Under the pieces are notes generated by a model, which did not search any database, was not told where the DNA came from, and was given only the letters and a program-made list of their open reading frames with translations. A program made the translations under genes and the position numbers. Source: Leptodactylus fallax (taxonomy: Eukaryota > Chordata > Amphibia > Anura > Leptodactylidae). Taken from it: a DNA stretch of 64,000 bases. Positions 1 to 13,900 of the stretch are shown here, in pieces. The stretch's first letter is position 1. Every line of letters starts with the position of its first letter. The stretch lies in NCBI GenBank assembly GCA_947044405.1, contig CAMRHE010000067.1:4107501-4171500 (forward strand). Direction: 5' to 3'.

Positions 1-3000
1 GGTGACTGTAAGAAGCATTGTAATATATTTTATAAGAGAAAATGCTCTTTTCTCCGGTTCTTTTCCTTCCGTTCAATTGACTTTCACTCTGAAATCCCCG
101 CTGAAGTTCATGTTCCAGCTCTGACTAGGAGTCTGTGAAGGGGAGAAGTGAACTAGTGAGAAAGGAGAGACAGGCACAAGAGACTGCAATCAGCCAAATA
201 GGAAGTTTCTGTCTCACCAAAGTGCTTCAGTCAAATCAGTTTGGGTGAGTACTTCTCAATAATGTCCTATATGATCTCCCAGCGGGTTCTGTGACTTGAA
301 ATGGAATGGGAAATACAAAGGAAGCACTTTTACTTCTCCCTTCAGCAGCATAAACTCAGCGTTTCTAAAATGTGTGGCCTTAGGCTTAGGGAACGCGTTG
401 CTAGAATGCGGAATTTTTGACTGATTGGAATAGGCAGCAGAAAATTGCTGTGTTTTGCAGCACCGTTAAAGTGAATGAGATTTTGTGTAATCTCATCCAC
501 ACATTGTGGTTAAAATTGCGTTTTTTATTGCTCCCTTAAAATCAAAATGGAGAGACGCAAAAGTTGAGAGATTTGACTTTCACTAGTGGTTTTTTTTTCT
601 CTCGGACATTTCACTGTATTTTTTAGCTGTGTTTCACTATGTGTGGTCTTAAACTTCAACTAACCGACACTTGGAGATGTGTAAATTCCCAACCACTGCC
701 ACCAGGCTTAAGGTTCTTTAACATTCGCTGCAACTTAAGGCTTATCTGTTTGAGTGCGAGGCGGGGATTGAACTCAGGACATGGAGCTTACAGATGCACA
801 ATTGCAACACCCTACTGACAGAGCCACAGGTACTCCTAGGTTAGTTAGATGTTTTTTGGTCTTAAATCTTCTGTTCTCAGAATTTCAGTATTTAGCATGA
901 GCACTAAACGGCGTGAATAAAAATGGCACCAATGTTTATTTTATTTAGCTAGTAACAATCTAGGGTCTAACATGATTGTATGGGGTGTGAATATATGCAT
1001 CTCACCACTTTTTTTAAAGGCTACAATGCTTGAAAAAGCCCCTCCCACTTTTGATTTGAGCTACCATTAGCGAATCACCCTGTGTAGGTCTCTCCCAGGT
1101 TGACATCTCCGCTGTATGCAAGTAATACACTCCATAATATAGCACCAATGTTGTTTTCCTCTTAGATTTGCCTGTGAAAGCAATCCCTCCGTGTATGTAT
1201 GGGGCCATAGATTTTATGGGCACAGTGTTTGGCATCCATGCACACAGATATGTCCACTGGTGGGCAGCAAGAAAGTTCTGTAAACAGTGCAAGCATATTT
1301 AGGTTGGTTTAACACAGCATTTATTTTGGTCCCTAACTTTTCTACAAACTTTGCATAAATGAGTAGTACAGGTGACTGTAAGAAGCATTGTAATATATTT
1401 TATAAGAGAAAATGCTCTTTTCTCCGGTTCTTTTCCTTCCGTTCAATTGACTTTTACTCTGAAATCCCCGCTGAAGTTCATGTTCCAGCTCTGACTAGGA
1501 GTCTGTGAAGGGGAGAAGTGAACTAGTGAGAAAGGAGAGACAGGCACAAGAGACTGCAATCAGCCAAATAGGAAGTTTCTGTCTCACCAAAGTGCTTCAG
1601 TCAAATCAGTTTGGGTGAGTACTTCTCAATAATGTCCTATATGATCTCCCAGCGGGTTCTGTGACTTGAAATGGAATGGGAAATACAAAGGAAGCACTTT
1701 TACTTCTCCCTTCAGCAGCATAAACTCAGCGTTTCTAAAATGTGTGGCCTTAGGCTTAGGGAACGCGTTGCTAGAATGCGGAATTTTTGACTGATTGGAA
1801 TAGGCAGCAGAAAATTGCTGTGTTTTGCAGCACCGTTAAAGTGAATGAGATTTTGTGTAATCTCATCCACACATTGTGGTTAAAATTGCGTTTTTTATTG
1901 CTCCCTTAAAATCAAAATGGAGAGACGCAAAAGTTGAGCGATTTGTCTTTCACTAGTGGTTTTTTTTTCTCTCGGACATTTCACTGTATTTTTTAGCTGT
2001 GTTTCACAATGTGTGGTCTTAAACTTCAACTAACCGACACTTGGAGATGTGTAAATTCCCAACCACTGCCACCAGGCTTAAGGTTCTTTAACATTCGCTG
2101 CAACTTAAGGCTTATCTGTTTGAGTGCGAGGCGGGGATTGAACTCAGGACATGGAGCTTATAGATGCACAATTGCGACACCCTACTGACAGAGCCACAGG
2201 TACTCCTAGGTTAGTTAGATGTTTTTTGGTCTTAAATCTTCTGTTCTCAGAATTTCAGTATTTAGCATGAGCACTAAACGGTGTGAATAAAAATGGCACC
2301 AATGTTTATTTTATTTAGCTAGTAACAATCTAGGGTCTAACATGATTGTATGGGGTGTGAATATATGCATCTCACCACTTTTTTTAAAGGCTACAATGCT
2401 TGAAAAAGCCCCTCCCACTTTTGATTTGAGCTACCATTAGCGAATCACCCTGTGTAGGTCTCTCCCAGGTTGACATCTCCGCTGTATGCAAGTAATACAC
2501 TCCATAATATAGCACCAATGTTGTTTTCCTCTTAGATTTGCCTGTGAAAGCAATCCCTCCGTGTATGTATGGGGCCATAGATTTTATGGGCACAGTGTTT
2601 GGCATCCATGCACACAGATATGTCCACTGGTGGGCAGCAAGAAAGTTCTGTAAACAGTGCAAGCATATTTAGGTTGGTTTAACACAGCATTTATTTTGGT
2701 CCCTAACTTTTCTACAAACTTTGCATAAATGAGTAGTACAGGTGACTGTAAGAAGCATTGTAATATATTTTATAAGAGAAAATGCTCTTTTCTCCGGTTC
2801 TTTTCCTTCCGTTCAATTGACTTTCACTCTGAAATCCCCGCTGAAGTTCATGTTCCAGCTCTGACTAGGAGTCTGTGAAGGGGAGAAGTGAACTAGTGAG
2901 AAAGGAGAGACAGGCACAAGAGACTGCAATCAGCCAAATAGGAAGTTTCTGTCTCACCAAAGTGCTTCAGTCAAATCAGTTTGGGTGAGTACTTCTCAAT

Positions 3001-6000
3001 AATGTCCTATATGATCTCCCAGCGGGTTCTGTGACTTGAAATGGAATGGGAAATACAAAGGAAGCACTTTTACTTCTCCCTTCAGCAGCATAAACTCAGC
3101 GTTTCTAAAATGTGTGGCCTTAGGCTTAGGGAACGCGTTGCTAGAATGCGGAATTTTTGACTGATTGGAATAGGCAGCAGAAAATTGCTGTGTTTTGCAG
3201 CACCGTTAAAGTGAATGAGATTTTGTGTAATCTCATCCACACATTGTGGTTAAAATTGCGTTTTTTATTGCTCCCTTAAAATCAAAATGGAGAGACGCAA
3301 AAGTTGAGCGATTTGTCTTTCACTAGTGGTTTTTTTTCTCTCGGACATTTCACTGTATTTTTTAGCTGTGTTTCACAATGTGTGGTCTTAAACTTCAACT
3401 AACCGATACTTGGAGATGTGTAAATTCCCAACCACTGCCACCAGGCTTAAGGTTCTTTAACATTCGCTGCAACTTAAGGCTTTTCTGTTTGAGTGCGAGG
3501 CGGGGATTGAACTCAGGACATGGAGCTTATAGATGCACAATTGCGACACCCTACTGACAGAGCCACAGGTACTCCTAGGTTAGTTAGATGTTTTTTGGTC
3601 TTAAATCTTCTGTTCTCAGAATTTCAGTATTTAGCATGAGCACTAAACGGCGTGAATAAAAATGGCACCAATGTTTATTTTATTTAGCTAGTAACAATCT
3701 AGGGTCTAACATGATTGTATGGGGTGTGAATATATGCATCTCACCACTTTTTTTAAAGGCTACAATGCTTGAAAAAGCCCCTCCCACTTTTGATTTGAGC
3801 TACCATTAGCGAATCACCCTGTGTAGGTCTCTCCCAGGTTGACATCTCCGCTGTATGCAAGTAATACACTCCATAATATAGCACCAATGTTGTTTTCCTC
3901 TTAGATTTGCCTGTGAAAGCAATCCCTCCGTGTATGTATGGGGCCATAGATTTTATGGGCACAGTGTTTGGCATCCATGCACACAGATATGTCCACTGGT
4001 GGGCAGCAAGAAAGTTCTGTAAACAGTGCAAGCATATTTAGGTTGGTTTAACACAGCATTTATTTTGGTCCCTAACTTTTCTACAAACTTTGCATAAATG
4101 AGTAGTACAGGTGACTGTAAGAAGCATTGTAATATATTTTATAAGAGAAAATGCTCTTTTCTCCGGTTCTTTTCCTTCCGTTCAATTGACTTTTACTCTT
4201 AAATCCCTGCTGAAGTTCATGTTCCAGCTCTGACTAGGAGTCTGTGAAGGGGAGAAGTGAACTAGTGAGAAAGGAGAGACAGGCACAAGAGACTGCAATC
4301 AGCCAAATAGGAAGTTTCTGTCTCACCAAAGTGCTTCAGTCAAATCAGTTTGGGTGAGTACTTCTCAATAATGTCCTATATGATCTCCCAGCGGGTTCTG
4401 TGACTTGAAATGGAATGGGAAATACAAAGGAAGCACTTTTACTTCTCCCTTCAGCAGCATAAACTCAGCGTTTCTAAAATGTGTGGCCTTAGGCTTAGGG
4501 AACGCGTTGCTAGAATGCGGAATTTTTGACTGATTGGAATAGGCAGCAGAAAATTGCTGTGTTTTGCAGCACCGTTAAAGTGAATGAGATTTTGTGTAAT
4601 CTCATCCACACATTGTGGTTAAAATTGCGTTTTTTATTGCTCCCTTAAAATCAAAATGGAGAGACGCAAAAGTTGAGCGATTTGTCTTTCACTAGTGGTT
4701 TTTTTTTCTCTCGGACATTTCACTGTATTTTTTAGCTGTGTTTCACAATGTGTGGTCTTAAACTTCAACTAACCGATACTTGGAGATGTGTAAATTCCCA
4801 ACCACTGCCACCAGGCTTAAGGTTCTTTAACATTCGCTGCAACTTAAGGCTTTTCTGTTTGAGTGCGAGGCGGGGATTGAACTCAGGACATGGAGCTTAT
4901 AGATGCACAATTGCGACACCCTACTGACAGAGCCACAGGTACTCCTAGGTTAGTTAGATGTTTTTTGGTCTTAAATCTTCTGTTCTCAGAATTTCAGTAT
5001 TTAGCATGAGCACTAAACGGTGTGAATAAAAATGGCACCAATGTTTATTTTATTTAGCTAGTAACAATCTAGGGTCTAACATGATTGTATGTGGTGTGAA
5101 TATATGCATCTCACCACTTTTTTTAAAGGCTACAATGCTTGAAAAAGCCCCTCCCACTTTTGATTTGAGCTACCATTAGCGAATCACCCTTTGTAGGTCT
5201 CTCCCAGGTTGACATCTCCGCTGTATGCAAGTAATACACTCCATAATATAGCACCAATGTTGTTTTCCTCTTAGATTTGCCTGTGAAAGCAATCCCTCCG
5301 TGTATGTATGGGGCCATAGATTTTATGGGCACAGTGTTTGGCATCCATGCACACAGATATGTCCACTGGTGGGCAGCAAGAAAGTTCTGTAAACAGTGCA
5401 AGCATATTTAGGTTGGTTTAACACAGCATTTATTTTGGTCCCTAACTTTTCTACAAACTTTGCATAAATGAGTAGTACAGGTGACTGTAAGAAGCATTGT
5501 AATATATTTTATAAGAGAAAATGCTCTTTTCTCCGGTTCTTTTCCTTCCGTTCAATTGACTTTTACTCTTAAATCCCTGCTGAAGTTCATGTTCCAGCTC
5601 TGACTAGGAGTCTGTGAAGGGGAGAAGTGAACTAGTGAGAAAGGAGAGACAGGCACAAGAGACTGCAATCAGCCAAATAGGAAGTTTCTGTCTCACCAAA
5701 GTGCTTCAGTCAAATCAGTTTGGGTGAGTACTTCTCAATAATGTCCTATATGATCTCCCAGCGGGTTCTGTGACTTGAAATGGAATGGGAAATACAAAGG
5801 AAGCACTTTTACTTCTCCCTTCAGCAGCATAAACTCAGCGTTTCTAAAATGTGTGGCCTTAGGCTTAGGGAACGCGTTGCTAGAATGCGGAATTTTTGAC
5901 TGATTGGAATAGGCAGCAGAAAATTGCTGTGTTTTGCAGCACCGTTAAAGTGAATGAGATTTTGTGTAATCTCATCCACACATTGTGGTTAAAATTGCGT

Positions 6001-9000
6001 TTTTTATTGCTCCCTTAAAATCAAAATGGAGAGACGCAAAAGTTGAGCGATTTGTCTTTCACTAGTGGTTTTTTTTTCTCTCGGACATTTCACTGTATTT
6101 TTTAGCTGTGTTTCACAATGTGTGGTCTTAAACTTCAACTAACCGACACTTGGAGATGTGTAAATTCCCAACCACTGCCACCAGGCTTAAGGTTCTTTAA
6201 CATTCGCTGCAACTTAAGGCTTATCTGTTTGAGTGCGAGGCGGGGATTGAACTCAGGACATGGAGCTTACAGATGCACAATTGCAACACCCTACTGACAG
6301 AGCCACAGGTACTCCTAGGTTAGTTAGATGTTTTTTGGTCTTAAATCTTCTGTTCTCAGAATTTCAGTATTTAGCATGAGCACTAAACGGTGTGAATAAA
6401 AATGGCACCAATGTTTATTTTATTTAGCTAGTAACAATCTAGGGTCTAACATGATTGTATGGGGTGTGAATATATGCATCTCACCACTTTTTTTAAAGGC
6501 TACAATGCTTGAAAAAGCCCCTCCCACTTTTGATTTGAGCTACCATTAGCGAATCACCCTGTGTAGGTCTCTCCCAGGTTGACATCTCCGCTGTATGCAA
6601 GTAATACACTCCATAATATAGCACCAATGTTGTTTTCCTCTTAGATTTGCCTGTGAAAGCAATCCCTCCGTGTATGTATGGGGCCATAGATTTTATGGGC
6701 ACAGTGTTTGGCATCCATGCACACAGATATGTCCACTGGTGGGCAGCAAGAAAGTTCTGTAAACAGTGCAAGCATATTTAGGTTGGTTTAACACAGCATT
6801 TATTTTGGTCCCTAACTTTTCTACAAACTTTGCATAAATGAGTAGTACAGGTGACTGTAAGAAGCATTGTAATATATTTTATAAGAGAAAATGCTCTTTT
6901 CTCCGGTTCTTTTCCTTCCGTTCAATTGACTTTCACTCTGAAATCCCCGCTGAAGTTCATGTTCCAGCTCTGACTAGGAGTCTGTGAAGGGGAGAAGTGA
7001 ACTAGTGAGAAAGGAGAGACAGGCACAAGAGACTGCAATCAGCCAAATAGGAAGTTTCTGTCTCACCAAAGTGCTTCAGTCAAATCAGTTTGGGTGAGTA
7101 CTTCTCAATAATGTCCTATATGATCTCCCAGCGGGTTCTGTGACTTGAAATGGAATGGGAAATACAAAGGAAGCACTTTTACTTCTCCCTTCAGCAGCAT
7201 AAACTCAGCGTTTCTAAAATGTGTGGCCTTAGGCTTAGGGAACGCGTTGCTAGAATGCGGAATTTTTGACTGATTGGAATAGGCAGCAGAAAATTGCTGT
7301 GTTTTGCAGCACCGTTAAAGTGAATGAGATTTTGTGTAATCTCATCCACACATTGTGGTTAAAATTGCGTTTTTTATTGCTCCCTTAAAATCAAAATGGA
7401 GAGACGCAAAAGTTGAGCGATTTGTCTTTCACTAGTGGTTTTTTTTTCTCTCGGACATTTCACTGTATTTTTTAGCTGTGTTTCACTATGTGTGGTCTTA
7501 AACTTCAACTAACCGACACTTGGAGATGTGTAAATTCCCAACCACTGCCACCAGGCTTAAGGTTCTTTAACATTCGCTGCAACTTAAGGCTTATCTGTTT
7601 GAGTGCGAGGCGGGGATTGAACTCAGGACATGGAGCTTATAGATGCACAATTGCAACACCCTACTGACAGAGCCACAGGTACTCCTAGGTTAGTTAGATG
7701 TTTTTTGGTCTTAAATCTTCTGTTCTCAGAATTTCAGTATTTAGCATGAGCACTAAACGGCGTGAATAAAAATGGCACCAATGTTTATTTTATTTAGCTA
7801 GTAACAATCTAGGGTCTAACATGATTGTATGGGGTGTGAATATATGCATCTCACCACTTTTTTTAAAGGCTACAATGCTTGAAAAAGCCCCTCCCACTTT
7901 TGATTTGAGCTACCATTAGCGAATCACCCTGTGTAGGTCTCTCCCAGGTTGACATCTCCGCTGTATGCAAGTAATACACTCCATAATATAGCACCAATGT
8001 TGTTTTCCTCTTAGATTTGCCTGTGAAAGCAATCCCTCCGTGTATGTATGGGGCCATAGATTTTATGGGCACAGTGTTTGGCATCCATGCACACAGATAT
8101 GTCCACTGGTGGGCAGCAAGAAAGTTCTGTAAACAGTGCAAGCATATTTAGGTTGGTTTAACACAGCATTTATTTTGGTCCCTAACTTTTCTACAAACTT
8201 TGCATAAATGAGTAGTACAGGTGACTGTAAGAAGCATTGTAATATATTTTATAAGAGAAAATGCTCTTTTCTCCGGTTCTTTTCCTTCCGTTCAATTGAC
8301 TTTTACTCTTAAATCCCCGCTGAAGTTCATGTTCCAGCTCTGACTAGGAGTCTGTGAAGGGGAGAAGTGAACTAGTGAGAAAGGAGAGACAGGCACAAGA
8401 GACTGCAATCAGCCAAATAGGAAGTTTCTGTCTCACCAAAGTGCTTCAGTCAAATCAGTTTGGGTGAGTACTTCTCAATAATGTCCTATATGATCTCCCA
8501 GCGGGTTCTGTGACTTGAAATGGAATGGGAAATACAAAGGAAGCACTTTTACTTCTCCCTTCAGCAGCATAAACTCAGCGTTTCTAAAATGTGTGGCCTT
8601 AGGCTTAGGGAACGCGTTGCTAGAATGCGGAATTTTTGACTGATTGGAATAGGCAGCAGAAAATTGCTGTGTTTTGCAGCACCGTTAAAGTGAATGAGAT
8701 TTTGTGTAATCTCATCCACACATTGTGGTTAAAATTGCGTTTTTTATTGCTCCCTTAAAATCAAAATGGAGAGACGCAAAAGTTGAGCGATTTGTCTTTC
8801 ACTAGTGGTTTTTTTTTCTCTCGGACATTTCACTGTATTTTTTAGCTGTGTTTCACAATGTGTGGTCTTAAACTTCAACTAACCGACACTTGGAGATGTG
8901 TAAATTCCCAACCACTGCCACCAGGCTTAAGGTTCTTTAACATTCGCTGCAACTTAAGGCTTATCTGTTTGAGTGCGAGGCGGGGATTGAACTCAGGACA

Positions 9001-10958
9001 TGGAGCTTATAGATGCACAATTGCGACACCCTACTGACAGAGCCACAGGTACTCCTAGGTTAGTTAGATGTTTTTTGGTCTTAAATCTTCTGTTCTCAGA
9101 ATTTCAGTATTTAGCATGAGCACTAAACGGTGTGAATAAAAATGGCACCAATGTTTATTTTATTTAGCTAGTAACAATCTAGGGTCTAACATGATTGTAT
9201 GGGGTGTGAATATATGCATCTCACCACTTTTTTTAAAGGCTACAATGCTTGAAAAAGCCCCTCCCACTTTTGATTTGAGCTACCATTAGCGAATCACCCT
9301 GTGTAGGTCTCTCCCAGGTTGACATCTCCGCTGTATGCAAGTAATACACTCCATAATATAGCACCAATGTTGTTTTCCTCTTAGATTTGCCTGTGAAAGC
9401 AATCCCTCCGTGTATGTATGGGGCCATAGATTTTATGGGCACAGTGTTTGGCATCCATGCACACAGATATGTCCACTGGTGGGCAGCAAGAAAGTTCTGT
9501 AAACAGTGCAAGCATATTTAGGTTGGTTTAACACAGCATTTATTTTGGTCCCTAACTTTTCTACAAACTTTGCATAAATGAGTAGTACAGGTGACTGTAA
9601 GAAGCATTGTAATATATTTTATAAGAGAAAATGCTCTTTTCTCCGGTTCTTTTCCTTCCGTTCAATTGACTTTTACTCTTAAATCCCCGCTGAAGTTCAT
9701 GTTCCAGCTCTGACTAGGAGTCTGTGAAGGGGAGAAGTGAACTAGTGAGAAAGGAGAGACAGGCACAAGAGACTGCAATCAGCCAAATAGGAAGTTTCTG
9801 TCTCACCAAAGTGCTTCAGTCAAATCAGTTTGGGTGAGTACTTCTCAATAATGTCCTATATGATCTCCCAGCGGGTTCTGTGACTTGAAATGGAATGGGA
9901 AATACAAAGGAAGCACTTTTACTTCTCCCTTCAGCAGCATAAACTCAGCGTTTCTAAAATGTGTGGCCTTAGGCTTAGGGAACGCGTTGCTAGAATGCGG
10001 AATTTTTGACTGATTGGAATAGGCAGCAGAAAATTGCTGTGTTTTGCAGCACCGTTAAAGTGAATGAGATTTTGTGTAATCTCATCCACACATTGTGGTT
10101 AAAATTGCGTTTTTTATTGCTCCCTTAAAATCAAAATGGAGAGACGCAAAAGTTGAGCGATTTGTCTTTCACTAGTGGTTTTTTTTCTCTCGGACATTTC
10201 ACTGTATTTTTTAGCTGTGTTTCACAATGTGTGGTCTTAAACTTCAACTAACCGATACTTGGAGATGTGTAAATTCCCAACCACTGCCACCAGGCTTAAG
10301 GTTCTTTAACATTCGCTGCAACTTAAGGCTTTTCTGTTTGAGTGCGAGGCGGGGATTGAACTCAGGACATGGAGCTTATAGATGCACAATTGCGACACCC
10401 TACTGACAGAGCCACAGGTACTCCTAGGTTAGTTAGATGTTTTTTGGTCTTAAATCTTCTGTTCTCAGAATTTCAGTATTTAGCATGAGCACTAAACGGT
10501 GTGAATAAAAATGGCACCAATGTTTATTTTATTTAGCTAGTAACAATCTAGGGTCTAACATGATTGTATGGGGTGTGAATATATGCATCTCACCACTTTT
10601 TTTAAAGGCTACAATGCTTGAAAAAGCCCCTCCCACTTTTGATTTGAGCTACCATTAGCGAATCACCCTTTGTAGGTCTCTCCCAGGTTGACATCTCCGC
10701 TGTATGCAAGTAATACACTCCATAATATAGCACCAATGTTGTTTTCCTCTTAGATTTGCCTGTGAAAGCAATCCCTCCGTGTATGTATGGGGCCATAGAT
10801 TTTATGGGCACAGTGTTTGGCATCCATGCACACAGATATGTCCACTGGTGGGCAGCAAGAAAGTTCTGTAAACAGTGCAAGCATATTTAGGTTGGTTTAA
10901 CACAGCATTTATTTTGGTCCCTAACTTTTCTACAAACTTTGCATAAATGAGTAGTACA
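1..10958. repeat. Mosaic edge block of the satellite (units 1-8)
   Basis: These eight units mix two allele sets. Units 1, 3 and 6 have cactctgaaatccccg near offset 85, the form also found in unit 36 and in the inverted copies, so it is probably ancestral. Unit 2 has one change from it, units 7 and 8 have two, and units 4 and 5 have three. Downstream markers are aaccgacact or aaccgatact, cttatctg or cttttctg, gtatgggg or gtatgtgg, and ctgtgtagg or ctttgtagg. They switch independently from unit to unit. Unit 8, for example, carries the derived form at all of these except gtatgggg. This is the pattern expected from unequal crossing over and gene conversion at an array margin. Which allele is older is inferred from sharing with the divergent flanking copies. 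Confidence 0.85.
559..835 (-). repeat. tRNA-derived SINE-like module (unit 1; one at the same offset in every forward unit)
   Basis: On the minus strand the unit has a tRNA-like head. The A-box position (815-826) reads TGGCTCTGTCAG and the B-box (764-774) contains GTTCAATCCC, a good match to the Pol III B-box consensus GWTCRANNC. The D-arm can pair (GCTC with GGGT), but the T-arm and acceptor stem do not fold well, so this is not a functional tRNA gene. The first run of four T downstream, a minimal Pol III stop, is at 559-562, which gives a potential transcript of about 275 nt, a usual SINE size. In units 1-35 the invariant A of the A box (tRNA position 14) is T; the divergent flanking copies keep A. 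The other copies sit at each unit start plus 558 to 834. Transcription is not shown. Confidence 0.62.
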
Positions 10959-13900
10959 GGTGACTGTAAGAAGCATTGTAATATATTTTATAAGAGAAAA
11001 TGCTCTTTTCTCCGGTTCTTTTCCTTCCGTTCAATTGACTTTTACTTTTAAATCCCTGCTGAAGTTCATGTTCCAGCTCTGACTAGGAGTCTGTGAAGGG
11101 GAGAAGTGAACTAGTGAGAAAGGAGAGACAGGCACAAGAGACTGCAATCAGCCAAATAGGAAGTTTCTGTCTCACCAAAGTGCTTCAGTCAAATCAGTTT
11201 GGGTGAGTACTTCTCAATAATGTCCTATATGATCTCCCAGCGGGTTCTGTGACTTGAAATGGAATGGGAAATACAAAGGAAGCACTTTTACTTCTCCCTT
11301 CAGCAGCATAAACTCAGCGTTTCTAAAATGTGTGGCCTTAGGCTTAGGGAACGCGTTGCTAGAATGCGGAATTTTTGACTGATTGGAATAGGCAGCAGAA
11401 AATTGCTGTGTTTTGCAGCACCGTTAAAGTGAATGAGATTTTGTGTAATCTCATCCACACATTGTGGTTAAAATTGCGTTTTTTATTGCTCCCTTAAAAT
11501 CAAAATGGAGAGACGCAAAAGTTGAGCGATTTGTCTTTCACTAGTGGTTTTTTTTTCTCTCGGACATTTCACTGTATTTTTTAGCTGTGTTTCACAATGT
11601 GTGGTCTTAAACTTCAACTAACCGACACTTGGAGATGTGTAAATTCCCAACCACTGCCACCAGGCTTAAGGTTCTTTAACATTCGCTGCAACTTAAGGCT
11701 TTTCTGTTTGAGTGCGAGGCGGGGATTGAACTCAGGACATGGAGCTTATAGATGCACAATTGCGACACCCTACTGACAGAGCCACAGGTACTCCTAGGTT
11801 AGTTAGATGTTTTTTGGTCTTAAATCTTCTGTTCTCAGAATTTCAGTATTTAGCATGAGCACTAAACGGTGTGAATAAAAATGGCACCAATGTTTATTTT
11901 ATTTAGCTAGTAACAATCTAGGGTCTAACATGATTGTATGTGGTGTGAATATATGCATCTCACCACTTTTTTTAAAGGCTACAATGCTTGAAAAAGCCCC
12001 TCCCACTTTTGATTTGAGCTACCATTAGCGAATCACCCTTTGTAGGTCTCTCCCAGGTTGACATCTCCGCTGTATGCAAGTAATACACTCCATAATATAG
12101 CACCAATGTTGTTTTCCTCTTAGATTTGCCTGTGAAAGCAATCCCTCCGTGTATGTATGGGGCCATAGATTTTATGGGCACAGTGTTTGGCATCCATGCA
12201 CACAGATATGTCCACTGGTGGGCAGCAAGAAAGTTCTGTAAACAGTGCAAGCATATTTAGGTTGGTTTAACACAGCATTTATTTTGGTCCCTAACTTTTC
12301 TACAAACTTTGCATAAATGAGTAGTACAGGTGACTGTAAGAAGCATTGTAATATATTTTATAAGAGAAAATGCTCTTTTCTCCGGTTCTTTTCCTTCCGT
12401 TCAATTGACTTTTACTTTTAAATCCCTGCTGAAGTTCATGTTCCAGCTCTGACTAGGAGTCTGTGAAGGGGAGAAGTGAACTAGTGAGAAAGGAGAGACA
12501 GGCACAAGAGACTGCAATCAGCCAAATAGGAAGTTTCTGTCTCACCAAAGTGCTTCAGTCAAATCAGTTTGGGTGAGTACTTCTCAATAATGTCCTATAT
12601 GATCTCCCAGCGGGTTCTGTGACTTGAAATGGAATGGGAAATACAAAGGAAGCACTTTTACTTCTCCCTTCAGCAGCATAAACTCAGCGTTTCTAAAATG
12701 TGTGGCCTTAGGCTTAGGGAACGCGTTGCTAGAATGCGGAATTTTTGACTGATTGGAATAGGCAGCAGAAAATTGCTGTGTTTTGCAGCACCGTTAAAGT
12801 GAATGAGATTTTGTGTAATCTCATCCACACATTGTGGTTAAAATTGCGTTTTTTATTGCTCCCTTAAAATCAAAATGGAGAGACGCAAAAGTTGAGCGAT
12901 TTGTCTTTCACTAGTGGTTTTTTTTTCTCTCGGACATTTCACTGTATTTTTTAGCTGTGTTTCACAATGTGTGGTCTTAAACTTCAACTAACCGATACTT
13001 GGAGATGTGTAAATTCCCAACCACTGCCACCAGGCTTAAGGTTCTTTAACATTCGCTGCAACTTAAGGCTTTTCTGTTTGAGTGCGAGGCGGGGATTGAA
13101 CTCAGGACATGGAGCTTATAGATGCACAATTGCGACACCCTACTGACAGAGCCACAGGTACTCCTAGGTTAGTTAGATGTTTTTTGGTCTTAAATCTTCT
13201 GTTCTCAGAATTTCAGTATTTAGCATGAGCACTAAACGGTGTGAATAAAAATGGCACCAATGTTTATTTTATTTAGCTAGTAACAATCTAGGGTCTAACA
13301 TGATTGTATGTGGTGTGAATATATGCATCTCACCACTTTTTTTAAAGGCTACAATGCTTGAAAAAGCCCCTCCCACTTTTGATTTGAGCTACCATTAGCG
13401 AATCACCCTTTGTAGGTCTCTCCCAGGTTGACATCTCCGCTGTATGCAAGTAATACACTCCATAATATAGCACCAATGTTGTTTTCCTCTTAGATTTGCC
13501 TGTGAAAGCAATCCCTCCGTGTATGTATGGGGCCATAGATTTTATGGGCACAGTGTTTGGCATCCATGCACACAGATATGTCCACTGGTGGGCAGCAAGA
13601 AAGTTCTGTAAACAGTGCAAGCATATTTAGGTTGGTTTAACACAGCATTTATTTTGGTCCCTAACTTTTCTACAAACTTTGCATAAATGAGTAGTACAGG
13701 TGACTGTAAGAAGCATTGTAATATATTTTATAAGAGAAAATGCTCTTTTCTCCGGTTCTTTTCCTTCCGTTCAATTGACTTTTACTTTTAAATCCCTGCT
13801 GAAGTTCATGTTCCAGCTCTGACTAGGAGTCTGTGAAGGGGAGAAGTGAACTAGTGAGAAAGGAGAGACAGGCACAAGAGACTGCAATCAGCCAAATAGG

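Noticed and set aside
381..391. Telomere-like words (ttaggc, ttaggg) in each unit
   Set aside because: Only two adjacent, non-identical hexamers per 1.37 kb with no tandem run; chance.
755..833. A functional tRNA gene in each unit
   Set aside because: The B box is good, but the T-arm and acceptor stems do not pair, the anticodon loop would be too long and the forward units lack A14. A tRNA-derived SINE-like head is the better reading.
1014..1292. A conserved 92-codon frame in every satellite unit (minus strand in the forward array, plus strand in the inverted array)
   Set aside because: It starts at TTG, not ATG. It is conserved only because units are homogenised. In divergent unit 36 (53115-53393) all four base differences change amino acids, and the inverted copies also show mainly replacement changes. 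No family resemblance is seen.
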